Assembly: GCA_950295325.1 (NCBI GenBank)
Contig: OX485808.1
Coordinates: 8,496,501-8,560,500, forward strand
DNA length: 64,000 nucleotides
Source: Polytrichum commune
Lineage: Eukaryota > Streptophyta > Polytrichopsida > Polytrichales > Polytrichaceae
Reading direction: 5' to 3'
Shown here: piece by piece, positions 55,122 through 64,000 of the stretch
Layout: each line of letters opens with the position of its first letter
Position numbering within the stretch: position 1 is the first letter of the stretch
The notes under the pieces: model-generated
Told to the model about the DNA's origin: nothing
Seen by the model: only the letters and a program-made list of their open reading frames with translations
Database searches by the model: none
Position numbers and translations under genes: made by a program

Positions 55122-58100
55122 CTAAATGTTGATCTTTTTCAAAACAGCACGGAGGTGAGGCTGTTGTTCATGACCGTGTATTGCCATCTCCACTGTGTAT
55201 CTCAATTCCTCTCCATCTACTTCGAACAGACGCCCTATGTCTTTGACCTGCAACAGGGTAACCATGTTAGTTGTTTCCTTGTGAATTCACTGCTGACTTA
55301 ACAAGTGTGTGAGGGCCCTCGTTAACACACTTTTGTGCCATGGCCCTCGCTAATTTTAGAATAGAGCTCACTAGGCATAGGACACTTAGAGGGATCGTTG
55401 GATAAGAGCGTACCTATCATCCATCCAACATAAAAACTTGACCCCCTCTAAAGTTGTGGATGATTCATCTCAATCCACTTTGACTAGACTAATTCAGGGT
55501 CTTTGAAGATAATTCTAGTATTAAATCAACTTCAAATAGTAACCTCCAGACTGCATACCGTTTCAGGGCTTTCATATTGGATAAATGAGAAGTACACTCA
55601 TGCAATAATTCCCTTTTGCCACTAAGGGGCAACCACCAAAGTGGATGCAATAGCCTGTCTGAAGGCATGGCCCAACAAATCGCATGTAATGGACTTGCAC
55701 TTCAAAAGAGGCAGGACCCTCCACCATGTACATGGTCTTCAAAAGTCCATGATTCTAACAAACGACTGCTATGAAACTTCTATTATGTATTGGCAAAATA
55801 AGACCTCTTTGACTTGACCAAGTTTGATCACTGACCTTTGAAGCATTGCCAACAAGAGAGCTCTGGAGTTGCACTGTTTTCTTTTCTGCATCAAATGATC
55901 CTTTCTGCATACACAAAATGACAACACTCCAGATACTTTAGGTCTTCCACCAAACGCTAATTCAATAGGAAAGTATGTTCAACTACATGAATCAGCAACA
56001 ACCCATCTCATGAGGACATATGTATAAGTGTGAAAAATCAATCAATCTTCTTCTGTAACCGTAACTGGTAATTGCTGCGAGCATGTCAAGATGACATCAA
56101 TTATGGTGGCTTGAGGACTGGATGAACTCAATATCATAGGTGATAAGCAGGTTCAAAACTTTGGTGCCGAATAATAAATTTTAATATGACACATGGATTT
56201 TTGTGGAGGTTTTGAATCATAGAAAAATGGCACATGACACTTAGCTCATAAGTTGAAATAATTTGTGCCAAACCTGCTTATCACCTACAGTGCTGTAGAG
56301 CCATCTTTACAGACAAAATGTGGTATGACTTGTTAACTCACTCATCATCATCATGAAAGGAGTTGATAATTGCATACCTGAACTTCAGCCAGGCCAGTGC
56401 TTTGCGCAATGACCACTTCTATCGTACCATCTGGTTTTGGACGCCAGTATCCGCTCTCTGCATGCATAGGCTCTCCTGAAGCCGCTTTCCATGTCCTTTG
56501 TGAATATGCTATCACAGGCTGCATCCATAGCCACCCAAACTCCGGTTACTATGCTATTCACATGTTCCATATTGTTGAAACATTTGAGGGAGCCCAACGC
56601 ATATTATAATATAAGACAATAGCAGATTGGGGGACAGAGGGACGTGATGGGCAGATTTTGTCGATCATGGCTTACCCTTGATATCAATAATTCTATTTGA
56701 CATATTTTCAATTCAAAAGTATTCAACACAAAGAACCACAATTTTAGATTCTGACCAGCTCAACAGCCATCAAAGCTATTTGAATGACTTGATTACTCAG
56801 ACTAGAATGATCCAACCTCTTTAGGGCCTCCTTGATAATTTTGCATTCACCAAGCATTAAGAAGACTCCCCATCCAGAACGAGCACAACCCTAAAATGGA
56901 AAAGGAACCAGCTCCAAGGTAGAGAGAATCGGTGCGATTCTTACTAAGTCTACAATTACGCATTGTGGTTTAAGTGCTTCATCTGCAAATTTTGCTTTGA
57001 GGTTTATGCTAACTAAAGGCCGCTGTTCTACAAACTCCATAATTTCCGTACCGAAGAGATTATGCCCTCCAACCACACACTCGAACACATCCACCTCGTC
57101 AATAAACTGACACATGGTCCTCAGATTGTTCAGGGCTCTTTAATGATGTGCATAACCTTTTTCCAATGGAAATTATGTTAGATAATGGCTTTTGGAAGAA
57201 CCCGGCTCATGGCCACCCCGCCGCTCAGTCAAGTCTACCCATTATCCATTATCTGGAACCTCGTTCCCTTGATGCATCAAACGCACTAGATAGTGGCAAT
57301 TGGGCGAACAGGGTCCATCCATGGGCCATTATTCAACGTAATTCCCATCAGAAAATGATTATGCACATCAACCAAAAATCTGTAAAAATATCTCAGACCA
57401 TATGACTGACATGTTCTGAGTGAGGTGGATGTGCTTGAAAATGTGGTTCACCCTAAAAAACTTCAGGTGGAGGTCATAATCTCTTCCCTACGGAAATCGC
57501 GTCAAACACCGAGCTCATCATTCAAGACAAACATCACCAAAAATTGAAGAAATACCATCCCAAGGCTGAACCCACAATGCTGCTTCACCAGAATAAAGCA
57601 TACCATACCCATCCCACGATCAACCCAAAACTCCCAAATCTTCAAACAACAAAGGTAGGTATCAACAATACAGGTGATAAATTCTCTCCTATTTGATCCA
57701 AGCTGTTGAACACACCTTGGTGCCCGTTGTGCCCAGAGCTTAATCTCCTCGCCGTACTTGAAAGTCAATATCTAAGGTAGTGTAATTTCCTTTCTAAAAT
57801 ATTATCCAAATCATCCAAAAAGACTATCTGTTGGAACATGCGACAAATTTTGAGTGAGGAAAATACATGACACTTTGGAGACAATCTGTTGGACCATGTG
57901 ACAATGTCTGAGTGAGGTGGATGTGCTTGAATGTGTGGTTCCCCCTAATCAACTTCAGGTGGAGGGCATACCGCTCTCTTCCTGATGGAAATTAAGTCCA
58001 AAAACAAACAAAAAAAATCCCAGAGATTCAATCAACACAGACAGGTGATACAATAGAGGCAGGTGATGAATTCCTTCCTAAAATGAGGCGAGCTGGTTCA

Positions 58101-58250
58101 ACAAACCTTGCCGGTGTGCCACAGCTTAATCTCCTCGCCGTACTTGAAGGACTGGATAGTAGGGAATCCGCCCTCGCCTTCCCCGCGCCATGTGCCCAGG
58201 AGGAAGGCGATGGGCTGCACCAGCGGGTGCACTGGCGGGCTTTCCGCCAT
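55122..58250 (-). CDS. nitrobindin-type heme-binding protein (THAP4 C-terminal-like / DUF1794 family)
   Basis: A small beta-barrel protein; the Arabidopsis member At1g79260 binds ferric heme and nitric oxide. Four exons, all GT-AG and phase 0: 58250-58107, 56518-56378, 55904-55836, 55247-55122. They encode 159 residues, close to the family's roughly 160-170. The sequence opens MAESPPVHPLVQPIAFLLGT and holds the signature GTWRGEG (residues 19-25), YPT-like FPTIQSFKYGEEI, HAESGYWRPKPDGTIEVVIA, TGLAEVQKGSF and SLVGNASKVKDI. The proximal heme-ligand His is kept near the C-terminus in Q-Q-P-H-L-R-A-V-L (His149). No targeting peptide is seen, so it is probably cytosolic. The first intron (1.6 kb) contains a degraded copy of the end of exon 1. 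Confidence 0.93.
57413..57765 (-). pseudogene. partial copy of nitrobindin exon 1 end and adjoining intron, inside intron 1
   Basis: On the minus strand FKYGEEIKLW is repeated here (about 57764-57735), with the following intron sequence (GAATTTATCACCTG / GAATTCATCACCTG, then the blocks ACTTCAGGTGGAGG and GTGAGGTGGATGTGCTTGAA) collinear with 57905-58140. The copy has lost the exon reading after the W and has no acceptor in register. It is a duplicated, nonfunctional exon fragment. Confidence 0.8.
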
Positions 58251-58469
58251 ATCTGAGGAGGATGATGAAGCTCACTCGTGAGCTTGAGCTCTGTTAAGTT
58301 CGCCATCGCCATGGCAGTCTTTTCGCTCTTCGCTCTTCAACGTCCAGCAGACGGCACGAATACCCGGCGGATATCGCACATATCCGAAGCTGAGGAGGCA
58401 ATAGAGTTATCCGTAAAGTTAGGCAGATGAAAACATGCGTTTAGTCCCAAACCTTAGAGTTTATGAGAG

Positions 58470-58815
58470 TTAACACAAAGTCACCCAAGTTTTTCTTAAT
58501 GCTTAAATTACAATACATAAAGTGTGGTATCAGGCTTTTATCTTGTTCTATAAGGATAGGTGGGCCAAGTTAGCCTTGGATAGGTTGATCTAAGATTGAA
58601 GATAATGGGTCCCATGCGCATACTTTATTTTAGACTTTAAAATTCTCTCAGAGTTTTTGAGGTGGAAAAAGAAGGTCCCAAAAGTTTCACCCAACTTTCA
58701 AAATAGGCTTCCATGCACAATGAGCTAACAAGCTCTTAATAAAAAAAAAATTCTCAAAGAAGGATCAAATCCACGGTTTCACTCTTTGAGGGACTTTACA
58801 CATAACTCTAATGAG
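58470..58815 (+). repeat. dispersed repeat paralogous to the CAX-intron copy at 45575-45900
   Basis: Same order of blocks as at 45575-45900 (TAGGTGGGCCAAGTTAGCC, TTTCACCCAACTTTC, ACAAGCTCTTAATAAAA). Both copies are in the same orientation. Confidence 0.65.
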
Positions 58816-58869
58816 GATGAAATGTTGACTGAAAGTTATTGTACAAGAGTTTGGATTGAGTCAATACCA

Positions 58870-59240
58870 CGCTAATTATTGCATGTAGTGTCACCGTTCC
58901 TATTTGTCTTGCTCAATACTAATTGCAACCCGCATATGTAATGTCACCAATACTACATATAAACCTAACGTTATTTGTCATTCCTTGTATAAAAAAAATT
59001 GGGCATTATAGAAATAAAAAATCTTGCAATTTTTCATCCATCTTTCAATCATCCGTGACAATATTTCATTACAAAATGGTACGATGCATAATGTACCAAA
59101 CTTTGTGTAGAAAATTGGCATGAGTTTCATCCAAATTTCAATCATCCATGACTGTACTTGTAAATTTATTCATAAGAAGTTTTGTTAGACAGTTACCATA
59201 ACGACACTATATACAGTATTTAATGTACTGCTATGGTAAG
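58870..59240 (+). repeat. dispersed repeat paralogous to 20030-20460
   Basis: Matches include TATTTGTCTTGCTCAATACT, TTGTCATTCCTTGTATAAAA, CAATCATCCGTGAC and CATTACAAAATGG in the same order as at 20.1-20.3 kb. Noncoding. Confidence 0.6.
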
Positions 59241-60779
59241 CCTGCAAAAACATTGCATTTCAATTCATTGTCTCTATTCTTTTCTTTTTATTTAAATATG
59301 TGATTGTCAATCAGTAACACACACTTATTCAAATGGACATCTGGAATATTCTGGAATTATCCCTTGGATGCTATAAGTGATTATTATGCTACCTTCACCC
59401 TTGCAGTAACTTATCCCAATGTGTCCAAACATAATACACCTTAAACTCCGTAAAATCAACCTCCATAATGTCACACACTCTCTAATATCCCAAAACTCTA
59501 GGGAACGGATGTTTGTAGTTCAAATCTCACTCCTTATTGTCACATTTCTTTCCCTTATATCATGAAATTTGTCATTAATACAAATCACCAAAGAAGTCAA
59601 CCCACACCCTCGCATTGCATCATGTGTCAACATGTGGAGTGTCACCTTCTTATTCTTATTCTTCTTTTTATACCACTCGTTGAATGTTGGTGCATGCGTC
59701 CACCACATTGCCCGGGAAGGCCACGTGGAGTGGATTACACTAGTGTAGGTGATAGGAGAACGAATTCAAATTGTCCTTAGACCTCCTTTGTGTTATTCCA
59801 TAATGTCACATGCTACACTAATTCTATAGTATCACGCATCCATGTTAACACTACAAAACTCCATAATATCTCGTGCACTTTGATCACCACACATGTTATA
59901 ATACGGAGTTTAGAGTGTAATGTATATGTGGATTTACTTTGCAACGTCAAGATTGCACATTGCAAAACAAGTTATTTGGGGGGGGGGGGAACTAAACAAA
60001 TATAATAGAAATCCTAATTATACATATTTTGAGAAGCAATGTGGTCTAATAATTGCTATAGATTTTTATTTTCATAACTAATACAATGTGCGTGTAACAT
60101 AAAGTGTATATAACAAGAGATTCAATCCACATCTAAGACTACAATAGTTTTGACAATTCTATGATAGGATCTGCCCATAGAGAATGCATTTATACAATTT
60201 CGTCATGTTCACAATCCATGCTAATATGATGAGTATCGTCATCTCTAGATGTACTTGAAACCACGATATTATTCTAAATATGCATATATATCCTCATAGG
60301 ATATTTCAATCAACATTGTCCATTCTTTTCAATGAACATGTATGCATCATGGGCAATAAATGGGGAGTGCCGGCAATTAGTTACAAGCTAGCCAGTTGAT
60401 TTTGAGAACTTCTTAATGAAATAGAAATGCTCATGAAGGGGTTCCGGAAGAAAATTTGAGGTTTTTGGAAACATGCCGATTAGGAAAAAAAAATGTCGAC
60501 ATTTAGGCAAGTTGCCCAAAGTACCCATGGCAAATCACTGATTGAAAGGCATTTTTCACGGTGGGTAGCTACCCATACATATACTTTTTAGGGGAAAAAA
60601 ATTAATACTATGCATAGTTGGAGTTACCGCTCACATAAAAGGCTTCAAACTCCCTCCTCTTGTGGACCAAACCACATGTAAGTGTTAAATTTTAGCCTTT
60701 AAACTTAAGTGCACTCCAAAATGGGGGGATTAGAATTTTAGGGATTTGTGGGGCATGAAAACTTGGAATCATGCTTTGC

Positions 60780-61133
60780 AAGCACGGTACCCCAACCTCT
60801 TCATTCTTGCAGAGTTAACTCATGTGCAATGTGTTTCTACATCGACGTGTGAGCGTGCTTTTAGTGTGCATAATGATCAAGACTAAGGTTAGAAATAGGT
60901 TGGGCAGTAAGAATCTTGAGGCAATGCTACTAATTGCCTTGGAAGGGCCAAATGAGGGGGTAAATGACATTATCAGTGACGTTGTCCCACTTTGGAAGAA
61001 TAACAGTAAATACCATTTTTTGTATACTAACCCCTCTTCTTATTTGAATTCTCCTAATACACTGAGTGTGAGTGATGTGCCTTGTTCGTTTGGGGTAGTT
61101 GATACTGACAACAATGGTATGCAAATTTCGTGA
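60780..61133 (+). pseudogene. hAT-type transposase C-terminal relic
   Basis: One frame reads YPNLFILAELTHVQCVSTST then CERAFSVHN. One base out of phase it continues IKTKVRNRLGSKNLEAMLLI followed by ALEGP. This is the hAT dimerisation region as also found in zinc-finger-862-like proteins (S-x-x-C-E-R-x-F-S ... I-K-T-K-x-R-N-R-L ... L-L-x-I-x-x-x-G-P). A one-base frameshift separates the two parts, and no DDE domain or BED finger was found upstream, so it is a fragment. Confidence 0.75.
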
Positions 61134-63105
61134 CTTTCAATACTAACCAACCTCTGGAAAATACTTGGACCCTTTGTGAATCTTGTATTTTCTGAAGGCT
61201 ACATCCTTGGCCCTAAGACGGTAGGGGCTTTGCTAGGTTCAACTCTCAATAAGGATACTATTTAGACCAAAAAAGAAAGAAAGATAGTGAATGCCAACAT
61301 TCTTCAACCTTTAATACTTGAAAAAAAGAAAAGGGAATGAAAGACAATGGAACTTAAGGGGGAAAAAAATGGAGAGGGAATAAACATCCACCACCAAATT
61401 ACAAAACCGGTCCCATTTTAAACATTTAGAAAAATAGATAAATGAAAAAAGAAATGTCGACTAGTTGCCTGAATACATTAAGAAATGGGGGATATTAAGG
61501 CACTTTATATTAGGGCCCATTTCTAGGGCCTATTTCCAAACCCTAGGCATCAACCAATGAGAGTGCTTAGATTGCCCAAATGGGCCCTAATATGGGCCCA
61601 AGGGCTTTATATTGAGAGTCAGCCCACTTCTCCTAAAGCTTACGTGGCGGGTGACATGGCATCTTTTTGGAGGGAAAGAAATGGGCCAATGCCAAAAAAT
61701 TGGGTCGAGGGTTTATGGAGACCCACTTCACACCTTCGGCCCACTTCACCCAACTTCCGTCATATAGTCATTTATGACTTTATGACTTTATGACTTTATG
61801 ACTTTAGTTCAAGCAAGGGCATAATTCATTTAAGCCCAAGTGGGCCGTGGATTGGGCCTTACAATATAAAGTCCCTAGGCCCATTTGGAAGACCCACTTT
61901 AAAGTAGAATTTCCAATTTGGGTCCTACAAGTGGGCCTATGGACTTTATATTCCAAGGCCCACTCTACGGCCTGCTTTGTAAAGTAGGGCTAAAGCTAAG
62001 GCCCACTTCAAGCCCAAGTGGGCTCAAGTCAAAATGGGTCCAACTCCAAATGGGCCCTAATATAAAGTACCCCTAACCGATAAAATTTACACTCTCTAGG
62101 CCCACTTCCGGGTAAATTTTGAAAAGTCCGAGCCACCTCCTAGAAGCTAGGAAATTATGCGTTTTCTCTATAGAACTCCCCAGACTATCCTCTTCTCAAG
62201 GCCCTACCCTATACATAGTGTTGTAGACCAATGCAATTGCTTGAGTCGAGCTCAACCAATCGACACATGTTGTTTGAGCCAACTGGTTCTAGAAGGACAC
62301 ATCATCGTGTGGACGAAGCACCACGAGGTCACGAATTTGGACAATGCCACCTTGTCCACCTGAGAAAGTGAGAAGGCCCCACTATTTCATCCATCCACAA
62401 TCCAAAATATGTTCATCCACATTCATCCTTTGACGCCGGCATATCATCTATCCTTTTCTCAAGATTCTCAGTGGAGACTCAACGATTGGGTGCGATCCCC
62501 ATCCTCCTCACTTCTATTCCAGTGTTCATCCAGTATTCATCCAAGCGGGTCCTCTTCAGTGTTTGCAGAAGAGAAAGCCACCTCGCAGCTTCTTGTCCCC
62601 CCCGGACCCCCTCTCCAAAGGCTGATGCGAGATTCATCAATCCTCTCCGAGTCTCTGGCCGCCGATGTAGGCCCCGATGTAAGAGAGTCCGGGATAATCT
62701 GCTCACTCATGCAACGACGTGTGGAGCCGTGCGTTTTATTCCTTTTTAAAAAAACAAATTCTCGATTTTCGCAATCCTCCGAGCCCAGGGACGCCCTGTT
62801 TGATGTGCATTTGCGGGATTTCCTGAGTCGTTGAAAACTATATGGGAAGCCTTCAAGGAATGTGAGCCCTTCGGAGGCTTCCTCGGACTCAACGTGTGGC
62901 TCGAAGTCAACTCGCGAGGTTTGCAAGGTGAGTGAAGATTCTGCCCTGGAGAATGTTGAGGTTTGTGTTGAAACGGTTTGGACAGCTTGCGGATTGTGTG
63001 CTCTGTTTTGTGTTGTGTTTTTTTGGTGGACTGATCGCGGTTTTTGTGATTGGATGAGGCACAGACGAGGAAGGGGAAGGCTGGAGTGGAACTGAGATTG
63101 CAAGC
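61134..63105 (+). promoter_or_regulatory. upstream region of the Sec14-like gene, including GGCCCA-dense tract and leader
   Basis: 61480-62110 is densely populated with GGCCCA/TGGGCC words, the core of plant site II (TCP-bound) promoter elements. It also has many ACTTTA/TAAAGT words and a short tandem repeat at 61771-61806. From about 62400 the sequence becomes GC-richer up to the ATG at 63106 and is probably promoter plus 5' leader. The open frames there on both strands (up to 188 residues) have no recognisable domain. Confidence 0.4.
61771..61806 (+). repeat. 8-bp tandem repeat
   Basis: The unit TTTATGAC is repeated four times plus TTTA without error. A small microsatellite-like array inside the GGCCCA-rich tract. 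Confidence 0.8.
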
Positions 63106-64000
63106 ATGTCGTTTAGGAAAGTAGGAAACAGAGGAGGACATGAGGAGCCGACATCTCTTGCTGAGGAAGATGCCAAGGTAGGCTATGTAGCACATTCATA
63201 GATGTTCTTGTTTTTTTCCTTTCTCTTCACAATATTTTGGTGTAATCATGAATTAAGTTTGCAAGTGCATAGAGTTTCATCATGTTGCCATTGTTCAGTG
63301 GTTTGAAGGCGATGATCGGTTCAGAAGCACATTTTGGCAAAAGGATGATGTCGGCGCTTTACTTGAAATCTTCCCAAATACAACTACCTTAAGGCTCCGT
63401 GTGAAAATCTACACAAGTCGCTCAAGGAACCTGTGTCTGCGAAGTTGATGAAATGCAAGTATGTTGTTTAGGAAATTAAGACTTCAGAGGGCACGATGAG
63501 CCGACCTCCCTTCCTCCTCGCCGAGGAAGATTATGCCAAGCTAGTCTATATATTTTCACAGGATTTTAGTGTACCCAGCATAGAATTTCATAATATGTCA
63601 TGTTGCCTTTGTTTCGTGTTTGACGGCGGCGATTGGTTGCACAAGACTGATACCGGCACTTTACACGAGATTATCGCACTTACAAGCGGGCCAAAGGCCT
63701 GCAAACACAACCACCTTGGTCCTCCGCATGAAGATCTAAACAAGTCGGTCAAGGAACCTGTGTTAGTGAAGCCAAGGAATGGCTGAAGGCACACGGTCAC
63801 CGCGCTATGTTTCATTCTTGGCTTTTCCTTGAGAAGCAAGAACCGTGAAAACGTTTACCGACCGTAGGAGTCTAGTCTTGGTAATCTTAAGTCTACATGT
63901 CTCTGAAAGGTTTGCAATCGCAGTTGATGAGAGAGATTTGTGTGTGAATTGCCAGGTTCAGGATCTTCGGGCAGCACTGGGACCACTTACTGGGCGTTCC
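63106..64000 (+). CDS. Sec14-like phosphatidylinositol transfer protein (CRAL-TRIO family), 5' end only
   Basis: Exon 1 (63106-63177) encodes MSFRKVGNRGGHEEPTSLAE continuing EDAK. A GTAGGC donor is followed by a 778-base intron to the AG at 63955, and exon 2 begins V-Q-D-L-R-A-A-L-G-P-L-T-G-R-S and runs off the window. MSF[RK]+..E.P..EE..AK followed by I/V-x-x-[LV]-R-x-x-[LI]-G-P-L is the start of plant Sec14-like lipid-binding proteins just before the CRAL-TRIO N domain. Members bind phosphoinositides or phosphatidylcholine and act at membranes. The junction is in phase 0. The CRAL-TRIO domain itself is not in the window, so the call rests on the 39 N-terminal residues. Confidence 0.75.
63453..63790 (+). 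pseudogene. diverged tandem copy of Sec14-like exon 1 and adjacent intron, within intron 1
   Basis: The segment repeats 63098-63450 at an offset of 355 bases: GCAAGTATGTTGTTTAGGAA mirrors GCAAGCATGTCGTTTAGGAA, CTCGCCGAGGAAGATTATGC mirrors CTTGCTGAGGAAGATGC, and later TCAAGGAACCTGTG is shared. The copied exon (63461-63540) has a stop in the original frame and its donor GT is changed to CT, so it cannot serve as an alternative first exon in the same way. Confidence 0.8.

Larger units (their letters stand above)
58251..60779. other. intergenic region upstream of the nitrobindin gene
   Basis: The first 150 bases contain GC-rich sequence typical of a leader/promoter for the minus-strand nitrobindin gene. 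Beyond that are two repeat copies (58470-58815, 58870-59240) and AT-rich sequence with words such as CCATAATGTCACA recurring at 59460-59890. A short inverse fragment of the CCGGTT repeat is at 60357-60412. Confidence 0.5.

Noticed and set aside
62537-63103. 188-residue minus-strand frame opposite the Sec14-like leader
   Set aside because: Low-complexity, Ser/Pro/Arg-rich and antisense to a GC-rich leader; it looks like a compositional shadow without any domain.

Overview
This window is nuclear DNA of a land plant. It has AT-rich intergenic stretches, genes split by many GT-AG introns, a Ty1/copia retrotransposon, a tRNA-derived SINE, several inverted-repeat MITE families, and protein families typical of plants (LRR receptor kinase, CAX exchanger, NUDX20/24-type Nudix protein, plant nitrobindin, Sec14-like protein). 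I cannot name the species. A non-seed plant (bryophyte or lycophyte) is possible, but that is a guess.

Layout. 1-3241: the 5' half of a decayed copia element on the minus strand, cut by the window edge, with its 5' LTR at 2947-3241. 3242-10612: intergenic, repeat remnants only. 10613-18784 (minus): an intact 17-exon LRR receptor-like kinase whose exons join in frame to 872 residues. 18785-30405: intergenic, crowded with small non-autonomous transposons, including a MITE nested in an older repeat, a terminal-inverted-repeat element, a SINE with target-site duplications, and a TA-flanked element with internal tandem units. 30406-35356 (plus): a decayed, inverted paralogue of the receptor kinase. 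38575-42846 (minus): a nine-exon NUDX20/24-type protein of 338 residues whose catalytic Nudix glutamates are replaced. 44075-48562 (minus): an 11-exon cation/proton exchanger (CAX). 50564-50789: second SINE copy. 52150-52257: a perfect long hairpin. 55122-58250 (minus): a four-exon nitrobindin-type heme-binding protein. 60780-61133: a hAT transposase relic. 61480-62110: a tract dense in GGCCCA/TGGGCC. 63106-64000 (plus): the first two exons of a Sec14-like (CRAL-TRIO) protein that runs off the window.

The gene models were built by hand. Exons were placed by family resemblance, and donor, acceptor and reading phase were checked at each junction; total lengths come out as whole codons. The genes do not form an obvious pathway. 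They are ordinary dispersed plant genes: one predicted surface kinase, one predicted vacuolar transporter, and metabolic or lipid-transfer proteins. Most of the unusual signals are structural: the altered Nudix motif in an otherwise intact gene, first-exon segments copied into the first introns of both the nitrobindin and Sec14-like genes, the perfect 40-bp stem hairpin, and the young SINE and MITE insertions.
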